From Thalassoglobus polymorphus (GTDB taxonomy: Bacteria; Planctomycetota; Planctomycetia; Planctomycetales; Planctomycetaceae), in contig NZ_CP036267.1 in NCBI RefSeq assembly GCF_007744255.1, positions 5,158,001 to 5,222,000 on the forward strand: DNA of 64,000 bases. The letters are read 5' to 3'. Position 1 is the stretch's first letter; each line of letters starts with the position of its first letter. The position numbers were made by a program, and so were the translations under genes. A model generated the notes under the pieces. It saw only the letters and a list, made by a program, of their open reading frames with translations. It was not told the origin of the DNA and ran no database searches. This document shows, one piece after another, positions 35,349 through 45,713 of the stretch.

Positions 35349-36561
35349 TGCTTAAAACCCGACGTGGTACCGAGACCGTCACACAAGCACCATCCTTATT
35401 GTTATTACAGATTGTAATTGTGCCCCCCATCGCCTCTGCCAGGCTTCGCGAGACTGACAACCCCAACCCCATCCCCTCACGAGTCCCCGTTTTAGTGCTG
35501 TAGAAGGGTTCAAACATTTTCGTGATCACTTCACTCGAAACCCCTTCGCCTTCGTCCTTGACGGCCACGACTGCGCCGGTGCGGGATGTGGAAACTTCCA
35601 CTTGAACGGAACCGCCCCGTGGGGTTGCCTGAATTGCGTTTCGAACGACGTTTAACAATATCTGCTTCAGTTCACCTTCCCGCAGGATGACCTCAGTCGA
35701 CTCCAGCTCCCCGGATTTGATGCAATCTTGAGTTGTGGATGTGACTTGCACGTCTGCTTTCTTTGCCAATGGCTGCACGAGGACCACAACATCTGCCACG
35801 GTGCGACGCAAATCAAACTGTCTGGGCGACTGCTGACTCGGACGGTAAAGCTGATACATTTGATGAGTAATGGAACTGATTCTCTCAATTTCTCCATCAA
35901 TCAATTCAAGCAACTCATAGTCTTCATCATCAGGGGAAAGGTGACTTTTGAACAGTGCGAACGCATTGCGAATGCCGGCCAGCGGATTGTTCACCTCATG
36001 GGCGACTCCTGCTGCCATTTGCCCCAGAGCGGCCAGTTTTTCCATCTTCAGCCGTTGCTCTTCTAATTGAGCGATCTTGACTGTCCGCTCTTGAACAAGC
36101 TGCTCCAGATGTTGATTATAAAGTCGCAATTCTTCGCGCAGGCGGTGACGTTCTGTGACATCTCGCACACTGGCACGATAACCAAGATGCCGTCCCGACT
36201 GATCATACATCGGCTGCCATGACACACTGGCCCAGCGGCTGGAGCCGTCACGGTGAGCAACCTGAAACTCCACATCGTTGCCACTTCCGCCAGCGATTGC
36301 ATCTCGCTGTACCTCTGCAATTTTGTCGCGATCTTCAACAGCGATGAGCGGCAATGGATAATTTTTCATCGCCAGGCATTCATCTGGAGAATACCCGGAG
36401 ATTCTTTCCACTGAAGTATTGACCCACAACAATTTGCCATCGGGCTGATGCCAACTCTCCCAATCGTATGTGTAATCCGCGATCGCTCGAAACACGAGGT
36501 AATCGAGCTCTTCGTTCCCGAGTGGATCATATGGAGGCAGTGGTGGCATACGCTGCATCAT
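35341..36561 (-). CDS. soluble PAS-domain sensor histidine kinase
   Basis: 406 residues, no membrane helix. PAS/PAC domain (about 20-140: [20 protein letters not shown], then [19 protein letters not shown]), coiled coil, H-box [18 protein letters not shown]-box [15 protein letters not shown]-boxes [10 protein letters not shown] and [14 protein letters not shown]. The layout resembles NtrB-like or oxygen/redox-sensing PAS kinases. No cofactor-binding His or Cys could be assigned. It overlaps and precedes the response regulator gene, forming a two-gene operon. Confidence 0.93.
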   Translation of the reverse strand: MMQRMPPLPPYDPLGNEELDYLVFRAIADYTYDWESWHQPDGKLLWVNTSVERISGYSPDECLAMKNYPLPLIAVEDRDKIAEVQRDAIAGGSGNDVEFQVAHRDGSSRWASVSWQPMYDQSGRHLGYRASVRDVTERHRLREELRLYNQHLEQLVQERTVKIAQLEEQRLKMEKLAALGQMAAGVAHEVNNPLAGIRNAFALFKSHLSPDDEDYELLELIDGEIERISSITHQMYQLYRPSQQSPRQFDLRRTVADVVVLVQPLAKKADVQVTSTTQDCIKSGELESTEVILREGELKQILLNVVRNAIQATPRGGSVQVEVSTSRTGAVVAVKDEGEGVSSEVITKMFEPFYSTKTGTREGMGLGLSVSRSLAEAMGGTITICNNNKDGACVTVSVPRRVLSNE

Positions 36562-37079
36562 ATCACAGATAAATCGCTTTTTCTCTAAGGGAACATGACA
36601 GGATCGAAAGAAAAATTGGCAGCACTATGTGCAGTACATCAGTCAACTTTTCCTTCGCACAAAGCAACTCTTCAAAAACTCCCTGAAATGAGGAATTTCA
36701 TCAGTGTTGAAAGTGAAAGCTTAGATATTTGGACCGCTTCTCCACGGTCGCAAAAACATGGAAGTGCTCTGAAATTGAGAAGCAATGTTTGTGCCGCAAC
36801 ATGAACGAATTGGATTCCAGTCACATCACCCAAAATCGGTCCCCAGCAGGTGACAGGTGTCGCTTTCTGGCGACGCCATTTTGAAACACCTTGAGCAGCG
36901 ACAATCTCTGAACGAAACTGCACCCCCTGCAAAAAAAACCACAATCACTGATCAAGAATCGAAAGAGAAAGACTTCAAAATCAGTCAGAATTGATCGGAT
37001 GCTCTACTTCGTAGCAAGCAACCGATGAAGCCATGCAGGCGATCTTCACCGACACGTAAAGCTTGGAGGCAAAGATGTC
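36562..37079. other. intergenic region, no gene recognised
   Basis: 518 bp upstream of the kinase operon. It must hold that operon's promoter, but I see no clear motif. The distal end carries a degenerate family B copy (37003-37063). Confidence 0.4.
37003..37063 (-). repeat. family B repeat, degenerate
   Basis: CTACTTCGTAGCAAGCAACC, GATGAAGCC, then ATCTTCACCGACACGTAAAG. Similar in layout to the copies at 23748 and 25155; ends 17 bp short of the next gene's stop codon. Confidence 0.45.
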
Positions 37080-38291
37080 TTAAAGTGCATCACCTTCACT
37101 GGCGTCCAAACTGCCGCGAATTGGATCACGGACGTGATTTGCTCGCCAGCTTTTCCAGAGAAGAAGCGCCTTTTCCCTGTCCTGATCAGAAGCGAACCGG
37201 GCAGAGTTGGCATAATAAAGATAGCCACTCTTGGGGCGCAACTCGTTGAAGCCGTACTTTTTGGGATCTTGCTTTGTCACATACAGCAAAGCGGCGAGCG
37301 CAACGTCACGAATTTGGACAGTCGTCGCTGAATTCTTGAAGCTTCCAGGAAGTTGCGCACTGTCCGAAAGCAACTTCTCCAATTCTTCGATGACATCCTT
37401 CCCGCCATACTTCGCCAGATAAAAAATCGAATTCCCGGTATGAATCGCAGATGCCCGCAACTGATGTCGACGTGAGATTCCATCTCGCGCAGCTTCCATC
37501 CCAGCATCGAGATCAAAGGTCACAGCATCGCTGAGGAGTTGAATGGGAGAGGTGTGACGGTTCTTGCGAATCCAGATTCCAATCAAACCTTTCAAAACGT
37601 CGCTACTTCGTGAACGTAACGCTGCGTCGCGAAAAGTCGCGTCGCTGATCAACATTGTAATGACAGAACTGGCATTCCCGCTCGGCCTGTTCTCCGGGTG
37701 ACACGCAAGAAAAAGCAAAGCAGCAATCGAACCGGGTTGGATTTGAAGGCTCTGTCTTTGATGCGAAAACGCCTGAAGGTCACTACAACGCTTTTCAAAC
37801 TGGCTTTGCCAGCCCGGTGCCGAAACAGCGAGCATTAAATCCGTTTCGCTATTCAAGATTTGAACATATAACTCGCGCGCGTCCTCGCCGTCACCCAGCA
37901 TTTGATGGAACTCTTCCCAACCGGGAGCCAGTCCCTCTGGGACGATCCACGGGTTTGCGCGCAGTTCCTGCTGCCGATCTGCGAAAGCTCCCCGCCTGAG
38001 GAGTTTCATCAATCGAAGTGTTCGGTATCGAATTTCTGGATCGGACGATTTCGTCCCTTCGACGATTGCCGAATAAGATCGATATCCTAAATCAAGAAGT
38101 TCTTGTTCAGCCTGAAGCCGCGAAAGGAAACTGGGGTTCCCAAGTTGATTGACGAGTCGCTTGGGAGTCTTCTCAGCATCCGCGAAAGCAGCAGTTTGAT
38201 GAAGTACAACGACTGCGCAAAACAGCCCGACCCAGTTCACGCAGAACCTGGGACAGAATCGTGTCGCGGAGATCGAGAAAGAAGTGTTCAC
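37080..38291 (-). CDS. exported HEAT-like repeat protein, function unknown
   Basis: 403 residues. A signal peptide is present though long (about 1-38, with VGLFCAVVVLHQTAAFADA as the hydrophobic part). The mature N-terminus has LGNPSFLSRLQAEQELLDLG and SSDPEIRYRTLRLMKLLRRG, typical helix pairs of HEAT/armadillo repeats, and helical repeats continue to about 350. No catalytic motif. Planctomycetes carry many such exported helical proteins without known roles. Transcribed alone. Confidence 0.72.
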   Translation of the reverse strand: MNTSFSISATRFCPRFCVNWVGLFCAVVVLHQTAAFADAEKTPKRLVNQLGNPSFLSRLQAEQELLDLGYRSYSAIVEGTKSSDPEIRYRTLRLMKLLRRGAFADRQQELRANPWIVPEGLAPGWEEFHQMLGDGEDARELYVQILNSETDLMLAVSAPGWQSQFEKRCSDLQAFSHQRQSLQIQPGSIAALLFLACHPENRPSGNASSVITMLISDATFRDAALRSRSSDVLKGLIGIWIRKNRHTSPIQLLSDAVTFDLDAGMEAARDGISRRHQLRASAIHTGNSIFYLAKYGGKDVIEELEKLLSDSAQLPGSFKNSATTVQIRDVALAALLYVTKQDPKKYGFNELRPKSGYLYYANSARFASDQDREKALLLWKSWRANHVRDPIRGSLDASEGDAL

Positions 38292-38422
38292 AGTTCCATC
38301 ATCGATTGCTAATCATTCTCTGACAACCCCAACGCAGCTGATAATTGATTGAAGATTTGATTCAACAATTAAGAAAGTGGTCCGTCAACAAGAACGAAAC
38401 CTTTGCTGCGACGATGGTGAGA

Positions 38423-40813
38423 TCAATTTGAAGCTTCTATCACATGTGAATTTGCTGACGGAGTCAACTCTGAAGCCCCCGGCGACTCATCCCCCAGTTT
38501 CACAAGCCAGTACAGAATGCCCGCCGAGACCACGCCGCAAACAGCGAGGAACACCGGGTTAAATGTCATCGTGTCGACACCTTCCGCCGTCTTGGAGAAT
38601 GTCACAAGATACCGCGTGAAGCCGTCTTGCAGCGTCTCAATTTCCAATTGTGAAGCAAAGACTTGCGTCCCATTAAAAATCGCATGGAAAATGATACAGG
38701 GAATCAAACTCTGGCTGCGCACTGCCAGCAATCCCAACGCCAGTCCTAACAGGGAAGCATTGAATTGTTGTTTTGGAATCATATGGATGACACCAAACAG
38801 AATCGCTGAGATGACAATCGGTAGCCATTTATGTCGTGAACGCTGAAACCCGCTGAGGATGAATCCACGGAAAGCCAATTCTTCACACACCGCCGGAGCA
38901 ATGGCGAATGTGGCAAACGACAACCACAACGGAACCTCAGACATCGCTGCCATCATTTGTTCTGCGCCTGCAGGAATTGGCGGAAAAAATCGGTCAAGCC
39001 TCGAGAGCAACTCCATCGCCAACGGTTGCAACGAAAGCGGAAGAACCACAGCCACACCGAGCATCTTCCAACTTGGAAGTTTAAGCTTCAAACTTCGCAG
39101 GGGCATTTTCGTCAGCAAGATCGCCATCAACACTGGCGGAACTCCAACTGTCGCAATCAAGTAAATTAATTGCACAACCACCATGCCATTCGCATCACCG
39201 AGTAAATTCGGATTCGACTGCATCGAAGTGAGAAACACAAATTGCAACATCGCAATCAGCACGAAACAAACGCCTGCTTCCGTAAAGCTGGGCGTATCTT
39301 CTTTATCACGGAGTAAGTGCTTGATCCACAATCCGAGTTCGAATCGCTCTGCTTCGCGAAACAGAATTCCTTCACTTTGAAACTGCTCAATCGCCCACCA
39401 GAGCGCAAGTGCGCTATATGCAAAACTGGTCACGAGCACCGGGACAGCATACATCCAGACGACACTCGAAGTTGCACCGCCGAGCAGCAACGCTTTCAGC
39501 AACAACGCCGGACCAACAACCGGCAAGACGCTGTAATAAGGAGTCAATTCAATTGACGGGTTCAAACAGAACATCGTCAGCCCCATCGTCACCATCAGCA
39601 GCGGAGTCAGATAGTACTGACCTTCTTTGCTACTCTTCGCAAACATCGCCAACGAGAGACTCATGGCGCTGAACAATGCAGAGAGCGGAACTGCCAGCAG
39701 GATAACCCACATCAGTGAGAGCATTGGAGGGAAAGAAAGATCTCCAATGGCCGAGGCATTCGCACTGCCGACGGCTGTCAGCATGTGCTGCCCCGTGAAC
39801 CCCATACTGGCGAGGTTCAACAACGCTGTCGAAATACTAAACAGCATGACCGTCAGGAACTTTCCGAGTACGATCTCTGTTCGAGTCGCTGGCGAGATCA
39901 ACAACGTCTCCATCGTCCCACGCTCTTTTTCGCCTGCTCCTAAATCAATCGCCGGATAAAACGCTCCGGTGACAGACATAATCACCAACAATGCCGGAAA
40001 AATCTTACTCCAGACGTTAGCTGCGATTTCATCTGCTTCGACGAGATCCACTAATGTCGACTGCACTGGATCTGGCAAACTCGCAGGCAGCGAAGCAGAG
40101 TCCAACCGCTGTGCCAGCAAGACTGCTTCCCACTCCCGCAGCGCCTGCTTGACTCGCTGATAGGCGATTTCCGACTTTTCATCGGCACTGTTGTGCAAGA
40201 TAATCGCACGTGGCCCTGGCTCTAGATCAAACTCGCCAGCTGCCAGTTTTTTATTCCCGGTTTCATAATGTTCACGAAACCCTTCGGGGAAAATCACAAG
40301 AACCTGAGCTGGACTTTTCGAAAACCACGAGGTCACTTTCTTTCGCAAAGCGATTTCCCGCTCTGTCAATTCCTTCTGCCGCTCTTTTGACTCGACCAGC
40401 GAGTAGATTTCATCCTGAACATCGGCCAGCTCAAGAACCGTGGCACGTTCGATTTCAATTCGCTTCATGAAATCTCGAAACGCACTTCGCGTCTTCTCAT
40501 CGAGATTCGCAGTGCTCAATGAATCGGGAGCATCGGTGATTACACGAAGTTTGTCGGCATCTTCTGAATAGTTAAAGAAGTCGGAAACGATACGATGGTC
40601 CTTGACCAGATCTGGCGGCGGAATTTCGTCAGCCCCGATGATCACAACGTTTCGTGTCTGTTCGGTGAACGTCACCGTCATCTGCACCATTCCGATTCCC
40701 AATGCGGGATACAGCAGCAATGGGAGCACAGCGACCATGAACAAGGTTCGACGATCTCGCAATTGATCGCGAACTTCACGCAGGAAAATCAGTTTGATGT
40801 TCGTCCAGTTCAT
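38423..40813 (-). CDS. NatB-like ABC permease fused to a CPBP protease domain
   Basis: 796 residues. The N-terminal ~480 form an ABC-2/NatB-type permease: TM1 (TLFMVAVLPLLLYPALGIGM), a ~200-residue extracytoplasmic domain, then helices with LGAGEKERGTMETLLISPAT. The C-terminal ~270 form a CPBP (Abi/CAAX-protease-like) domain with the glutamate motif CEELAFRG, FGVIHMIP and FHAIFNGTQ, the three metal/active-site motifs. Its ATPase partner is downstream of its start at 41079-41834. Likely substrates (peptides, Na+) are not determinable. The fusion could process what the transporter exports. Confidence 0.85.
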   Translation of the reverse strand: MNWTNIKLIFLREVRDQLRDRRTLFMVAVLPLLLYPALGIGMVQMTVTFTEQTRNVVIIGADEIPPPDLVKDHRIVSDFFNYSEDADKLRVITDAPDSLSTANLDEKTRSAFRDFMKRIEIERATVLELADVQDEIYSLVESKERQKELTEREIALRKKVTSWFSKSPAQVLVIFPEGFREHYETGNKKLAAGEFDLEPGPRAIILHNSADEKSEIAYQRVKQALREWEAVLLAQRLDSASLPASLPDPVQSTLVDLVEADEIAANVWSKIFPALLVIMSVTGAFYPAIDLGAGEKERGTMETLLISPATRTEIVLGKFLTVMLFSISTALLNLASMGFTGQHMLTAVGSANASAIGDLSFPPMLSLMWVILLAVPLSALFSAMSLSLAMFAKSSKEGQYYLTPLLMVTMGLTMFCLNPSIELTPYYSVLPVVGPALLLKALLLGGATSSVVWMYAVPVLVTSFAYSALALWWAIEQFQSEGILFREAERFELGLWIKHLLRDKEDTPSFTEAGVCFVLIAMLQFVFLTSMQSNPNLLGDANGMVVVQLIYLIATVGVPPVLMAILLTKMPLRSLKLKLPSWKMLGVAVVLPLSLQPLAMELLSRLDRFFPPIPAGAEQMMAAMSEVPLWLSFATFAIAPAVCEELAFRGFILSGFQRSRHKWLPIVISAILFGVIHMIPKQQFNASLLGLALGLLAVRSQSLIPCIIFHAIFNGTQVFASQLEIETLQDGFTRYLVTFSKTAEGVDTMTFNPVFLAVCGVVSAGILYWLVKLGDESPGASELTPSANSHVIEASN

Positions 40814-41025
40814 GGAAAATGTATTCGCTCTTTAATTTTCAGAAAGAGTTGCGATTGGCAATTTATCGGGGCGATGTGAGGTGCACGCAACGATGAATGT
40901 GTTCAAGCCCAGAGTCTGGAGGACGCTGTCGGTGCAATCGCTCATCAATGTTTTCTGTTTGGGTGGAAATCCGATCAAGAGTTTTCAAACTCTCTGTCTC
41001 TCCGCCATAAATTTATTCTGCGTCA

Positions 41026-41055
41026 GTCAGGTCAGGTCAGGTCAGGTCAGGTCAG
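41026..41055. repeat. pentanucleotide microsatellite (GTCAG)6
   Basis: Six perfect GTCAG units, preceded by GTCA; two more units (41078-41087) overlap the last codons of the ABC ATPase gene. Slippage could change the 3' end of that gene or the transcript leading to the permease. Confidence 0.9.
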
Positions 41056-41078
41056 TGATCACTTAGGCCAGCGATCAG

Positions 41079-41834
41079 TCAGGTCAGTGAAAGTTTCTCT
41101 TTATGTTCGCGGATCAGTTCGAAGAAGACCTCTTCGATGTCGGGGCGATTGTATTCGTCGATCAATTCCTGAACGGTCCCAGTGTCAAGGATTTCACCTT
41201 TATGGATGATAGCCACGCGGTCGCACAGCTTCTCAACTTCTCTCATGATGTGGGTCGAAAAGATAATACATTTGCCAGCATCACGCAGGTTTGCGACTGC
41301 TTCGAGAACGGCCCGCGCCACTAACACGTCCAGACCAGATGTCGGTTCATCAAAAATCAGAACCGGTGGATCGTGAACAATCGTCCGGGCAATCGAAACT
41401 TTCTGTTTCATTCCGGTCGACATCTTCGACCCCAGAATATCGCGGATTTCATTCATCTGCAGAGTATCGAAGATCTCATCAATACGAACCTGGAGCCGCT
41501 CTTCTTCAATACCGTATAAGCGACCGTAGTATTCCACCATTTCGCGAGCTGTCATGCGGTCATAAATACCGGTGTTGCATGACATAAAGCCAATGTTCGC
41601 GCGGACCGATTCTGGAAAGCGAGCAACATCGTAGCCAGCGACTAATGCTTGACCAGATGTCGGTTTCAGAACTGTACTCAAGATTCGCAGGCACGTTGTT
41701 TTGCCCGCACCGTTCGGACCGAGCAGTCCGAAAATCTCTCCCGGCTTTACTTCAAAGGAGACATTCTTCACCGCCGCAACGGGACCTCGTTTGAGATCAG
41801 TGAACTCCTTTGTCAGATCTTGAACAAGAATCAT
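41079..41834 (-). CDS. ABC transporter ATPase, NatA-like
   Basis: 251 residues. Walker [11 protein letters not shown]-loop region [20 protein letters not shown], signature [12 protein letters not shown] (the degenerate LSGGQ of this subfamily), Walker [14 protein letters not shown]-loop IIFSTH. Belongs to the NatA/CcmA-like exporters. It is upstream of the permease gene on the same strand, separated by 265 bp containing the GTCAG repeats. The last residues Leu-Thr and the stop codon fall in repeat units. Confidence 0.93.
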   Translation of the reverse strand: MILVQDLTKEFTDLKRGPVAAVKNVSFEVKPGEIFGLLGPNGAGKTTCLRILSTVLKPTSGQALVAGYDVARFPESVRANIGFMSCNTGIYDRMTAREMVEYYGRLYGIEEERLQVRIDEIFDTLQMNEIRDILGSKMSTGMKQKVSIARTIVHDPPVLIFDEPTSGLDVLVARAVLEAVANLRDAGKCIIFSTHIMREVEKLCDRVAIIHKGEILDTGTVQELIDEYNRPDIEEVFFELIREHKEKLSLT

Positions 41835-42146
41835 GTCTACTTCATCATTGCGAGAGGACTACCGAGATGCTGTATCGGAACTATTTCACTTCCAAACCGA
41901 TTCCGACAGTATCTCATACACCCTGAAACGTTGCCAAGCAGGTTTCGACTTGGAAGGAACCGAAAATTCGAACCGAGCAACCATCGCTCTCTGCACGAGA
42001 CCCGCAGATCACGCAGAGCCCCTACACTCCGCACAATCACCACAAGACAACAACAACTCTCTCCTCAGTATGACTTTCTCCCGCTTCTCCAGATAGTTTC
42101 TTCAAATGGTGTTTGTGTTCGAGACGTGTACACGATTGAGCAAAGC
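41835..42146. other. intergenic region, no gene recognised
   Basis: 312 bp between the ATPase gene start and the ligA stop. No terminator or repeat is apparent. Confidence 0.4.
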
Positions 42147-44177
42147 TCACGAGTTCTTTGCGGCAATCTTGTCCAAAAACTCCTGCTCGCTCAGCACTGG
42201 CACGTCCAGACTTTTTGCCTTCTCCAGCTTGCTCCCTGCCTTTTCGCCAGCGACGAGATAGTCAGTCTTGCTTGAGACGCTGCCAGATGCTTTCCCTCCG
42301 TTCTGAATGATCAATTCTTTGATCTCATCACGTGTGAACTGTTGCAGCGTCCCAGTCACAACGAAAGTTTTCCCGCTGAAGACCTGCTCAGCTTCATTGA
42401 TTTGAGGTTTCTCAGTGACCGGAGTTCCGAAGTTGAGACCGCAGCGGCGAAGATCCTCGATGATCTGTTTTCCGAAATCAGAATGGAAAAATTCGTAGAC
42501 GGACTTCGCTGTGACCGGACCAATTTCATCGACCTCGGCAAGGGACTCTTCTGTCTGACTGGCAATGGCATCGATGGTTCCAAAATGCTTTTCGAGAATT
42601 CTCGAGTTTGTCCTCCCGACGAAGCGAATATTCAGAGCAGTCAAGAGCCTCCAAATTGGACGGGACTTCGACGCTTCAACACCTTCGAGAAGTTTTTCGA
42701 CAGAACGCGTTCCCATTCGTTCCAGTTCGAGAAGTTCCTCACGATGACTGTGAAGCCGGTACAGGTCAGCGAAGCTGTTGAGAAGCTTGGCATCGATCAG
42801 CTGTTCGATCACTTTGATTCCCAGCCCATCGATATCCATCGCCTGGCGAGAAACGAAGAAGCGGAGTCCTTCGCGAAGCTGTGCAGGACAGGTCGGGTTC
42901 AAGCAACGGATGTAAACCCCACCTTCGTCTCTGGCGACATCAGCACCACACTCCGGGCAAACTTCCGGAAAGTGAAAGGCGATTTCAGAGCCGGTCCTTT
43001 CATGTTTTTCGACGCGCACCACATGAGGGATAATCTTTCCCGCTTTCTCGACAACAACTCTATCTCCGATCATCACCTCCAGCCGTTCGATTTCATCACG
43101 GTTGTGCAAGCTCGATCGCGAAACGGTCGTCCCTGCGATTTCAACAGGTGCCAAATTCGCGACAGGCGTGAGTGTCCCCGTTTTCCCGACTTGGATCTCA
43201 ATCGACTCGACTGTTGTCGTCGCCTCGTACCGTTCCCATTTGTAGGCGATCAGCCAACGAGGGCTTTTGGAGGTGGTCCCGAGTTCTTCCCGAACCTCAA
43301 ACTGATTGACTTTGATGACGAGACCATCGACCTCGAAATTGAGAGCATGGATATTTTCCATCATCTCATTACAAAGCTCGATCGCAGCATCGATGCCGGA
43401 ACAGACGCGGACGTGTGGAGTCGGAGGAATCCCCCAGACTTTCAGTTCCTCCAGAAAATCGAGATGGGTTGAAATCCCCAAACCTTCGGCAGCTCCGATT
43501 CCGTGGGCGAGGAACCGAACCTTTCTGGCCGAACACAACTTCGGATCGAGAAGCTTCAGTGCGCCTGATGTTGTATTTCGTGGATTTTTATAGGCATCCT
43601 CACCTTTCGCTCGTTGCTCACTGTTGAGTTGTGCGAAGTCCGAATTGGAAATGTAAGCTTCACCGCGAACTTCAATCAGTTCAGGTGGGTTTTCAGATTC
43701 CAACCGTAAAGGAACTCCGCCAACAGTCCGGGCATTCTGAGTAATGTCATCCCCCTGCTGACCATCTCCACGAGTGAGTGCCTGCGTCAAGGCCCCCTGT
43801 TCGTAGACCAAAGCTAAAGCGACGCCGTCAATTTTGTATTCGACGGTATACTCCAGCTCATCAACGCCTGCTAATTTCTTCAATCGCTGATCAAACTCTC
43901 GAACGGCCCCCTCGTCGTAAACGTTGTCGATCGAGAGCATCGGCAATCTATGCTGGACGGTTTCAAACCCGGCGATTGGCTCGCCACCGACCTTGTGAGT
44001 TGGGCTGTCTGGAGAGTCCAGCTCGGGGTGTTTTTTCTCCAGTATCTCCAACGTTTTCAGGAGTTTATCGAATTCCAGATCAGAAATTTCCGGAGCGGAT
44101 TCAACGTAATACAGGCGGTTATGACGATTGATTTTTCGTCGTAACTCGGCAACTTCTTGCTCTACAGAACGGGTCAT
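42147..44177 (-). CDS. ligA: NAD+-dependent DNA ligase
   Basis: 676 residues with the complete LigA layout: Ia NAD-binding domain (RLYYVESAPEISDLEFD), adenylation motif YKIDG with the active Lys, OB fold, Cys4 zinc finger (CPECGAD ... CLNPTCPAQ), HhH domain, and C-terminal BRCT (VFSGKTFVVTGTLQQFTRDE). It seals nicks in replication and repair. ATG 44177 (MTRSVEQEVAELRR) is chosen over an upstream frame extension with no similarity. Confidence 0.96.
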   Translation of the reverse strand: MTRSVEQEVAELRRKINRHNRLYYVESAPEISDLEFDKLLKTLEILEKKHPELDSPDSPTHKVGGEPIAGFETVQHRLPMLSIDNVYDEGAVREFDQRLKKLAGVDELEYTVEYKIDGVALALVYEQGALTQALTRGDGQQGDDITQNARTVGGVPLRLESENPPELIEVRGEAYISNSDFAQLNSEQRAKGEDAYKNPRNTTSGALKLLDPKLCSARKVRFLAHGIGAAEGLGISTHLDFLEELKVWGIPPTPHVRVCSGIDAAIELCNEMMENIHALNFEVDGLVIKVNQFEVREELGTTSKSPRWLIAYKWERYEATTTVESIEIQVGKTGTLTPVANLAPVEIAGTTVSRSSLHNRDEIERLEVMIGDRVVVEKAGKIIPHVVRVEKHERTGSEIAFHFPEVCPECGADVARDEGGVYIRCLNPTCPAQLREGLRFFVSRQAMDIDGLGIKVIEQLIDAKLLNSFADLYRLHSHREELLELERMGTRSVEKLLEGVEASKSRPIWRLLTALNIRFVGRTNSRILEKHFGTIDAIASQTEESLAEVDEIGPVTAKSVYEFFHSDFGKQIIEDLRRCGLNFGTPVTEKPQINEAEQVFSGKTFVVTGTLQQFTRDEIKELIIQNGGKASGSVSSKTDYLVAGEKAGSKLEKAKSLDVPVLSEQEFLDKIAAKNS

Positions 44178-44630
44178 TGTGAGAACTCGTATTTCCGGGA
44201 GATTCGAGCAACGGTATACTAGCGCAGCCTTTGCGGCCGCAACCAAAAGGTGGCAATTTTCAAGTTGCTGGTCAGCTTGAAAAAATCATCAAGGTAAAGG
44301 ATAGCGGGTCACGGGTGAAAACCCATGCGATTGAGCAATCAAATTGCCCCCAGAAATACTGACTCCGAGATCCTTCCCAAACATGCGTGCATGTTGATTT
44401 GGAAGTTTCAAACGATCATCGAAGAAGGCGAGTTTAGTCCCGATCCAAAACCAGATGCAACGAGGCATCACCTCAACGATTGAGGTGTTCAGTTCAAGAT
44501 TTCAGATCATACGAAATTCCGATCGACTCGACCGCCGATTTCGATGAATTTTCACTCGATTTGACTTCGCCAGACGTTTAGACCCCACATACCAACACGA
44601 TACACACCAACACAGTCACGAGGCGCACGG
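44178..44630. other. divergent spacer between ligA and parA
   Basis: 453 bp holding both promoters, none confidently read. A GGGT-GAAA-ACCC hairpin occurs near 44314. The string AGCGGGTCACGGG here also occurs in the stem-loop at 32081-32093. Confidence 0.4.
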
Positions 44631-45458
44631 ATGCGGATCATCGCTGTTATGAATCAAAAAGGTGGAGTTGGAAAAACCACCACCAGTGTCAACCTTGCTG
44701 CCGGCCTTGCCCAACATGGCCAGCGCGTCTGCTTGATTGACCTGGACCCACAGGCTCACTCATCGATTCACCTCGGTGTCGAAGTCCAGGGTGGAACGAA
44801 TTCGGTCTACCAGGTCTTCGCAGGCGCAAAGGGGTTCATCGATGTGGCCCAACTTGTCGCCGAAAATCTTTGGCTCGCACCAGCGGACATCGATCTGGCG
44901 GCAACAGAACTGGAACTCGTCGACGCCCCCGGAAGAGAATTTGTCCTGAAGCAAGCACTCACTCAGGCCGGAGTCGATCAAAAATTTGATTACATCGTGA
45001 TGGACTGTCCTCCATCGCTGGGCGTTTTGACAATCAACGCACTCACTTCCGCAACTGAAGTTTTCATCCCGTTGCAGCCACACTTTTTTGCACTTCAGGG
45101 TTTATCCAAACTCTTTGAGACGACAGCACTGGTCACGCGGCGACTCAATCGCGAGTTGCGAGTTTCCGGAATCGTACTCTGTCTGTACGACACCGGAACC
45201 CGTCTGGCGAGCGATGTGACTGACGATCTGATGATGTTTCTTGAGCAAAGCGACCCGCAGGCACCTTGGGCAGACGCAACGGTCTTTAACACAAAGATCC
45301 GCAGAAACATCAAGCTGGCAGAAGCCCCCAGCCACGGCACTTCGATATTCCAGTATTCTCCATCATCCTCCGGAGCACAGGATTACCAGAATCTCGTCTT
45401 AGAAGTCATCTCTGCCCAAAGGCAACAACTTCTGGACGAACAACGCAAGGCTGCATAG
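44631..45458 (+). CDS. parA: ParA/Soj-family partition ATPase
   Basis: 275 residues with the deviant Walker [15 protein letters not shown] near the N-terminus, DLDPQAHSS, Walker B-type [11 protein letters not shown], and the ParA-specific region [13 protein letters not shown]. It is expected to dimerise on ATP and bind DNA nonspecifically for chromosome segregation. No parB or parS sequence was recognised in the window, so an orphan ParA-like role (for example positioning) is possible. The stop TAG (45456-45458) begins a degenerate family B repeat. Confidence 0.9.
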   Translation: MRIIAVMNQKGGVGKTTTSVNLAAGLAQHGQRVCLIDLDPQAHSSIHLGVEVQGGTNSVYQVFAGAKGFIDVAQLVAENLWLAPADIDLAATELELVDAPGREFVLKQALTQAGVDQKFDYIVMDCPPSLGVLTINALTSATEVFIPLQPHFFALQGLSKLFETTALVTRRLNRELRVSGIVLCLYDTGTRLASDVTDDLMMFLEQSDPQAPWADATVFNTKIRRNIKLAEAPSHGTSIFQYSPSSSGAQDYQNLVLEVISAQRQQLLDEQRKAA

Positions 45459-45530
45459 AGCATTTCCAATGCTTCTCTTCTCCGCGAAGCATGTCTTCAG
45501 AAGCCCATACGCTGATGCTACGAGACAGAA
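45456..45530 (+). repeat. family B repeat, degenerate, at parA stop codon
   Basis: TAGAGCATTTCCAATGCTTC (hairpin), CTCTTCTCCGCGAAGCATG, GCTACGAGACAGAAC. It follows family B order and its first TAG is the parA stop. Confidence 0.5.
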
Positions 45531-45558
45531 CTATTGAGACGAATTTCAGGTTTGCTCT

Positions 45559-45634
45559 TGAGCATCTTTCGAATTGGTCTTCAGGTTCTTCCTCGTGGTG
45601 CACAGCAATTTTGTGAGAGAATCGCGTTCTCCAT
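45559..45634 (-). repeat. family B repeat, partial
   Basis: Minus strand: GAGAACGCGATTCTCTCAC, CACCACGAGGAAGAACC, ACCAATTCGAAAGATGCTC. The right half of the family is clear; the left hairpin is lost. Confidence 0.6.
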
Positions 45635-45713
45635 GTGGCAGATCACGTCGATGAATTTCAAAACTGCTGCAGACCGAAGTGAGAGTTTCCGATGAAATTG
45701 AATCTCGTGTAAT

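Noticed and set aside
42342-43472. 376-codon frame antisense to ligA
   Set aside because: It is a codon shadow of the fully conserved LigA catalytic region and shows no family signature.
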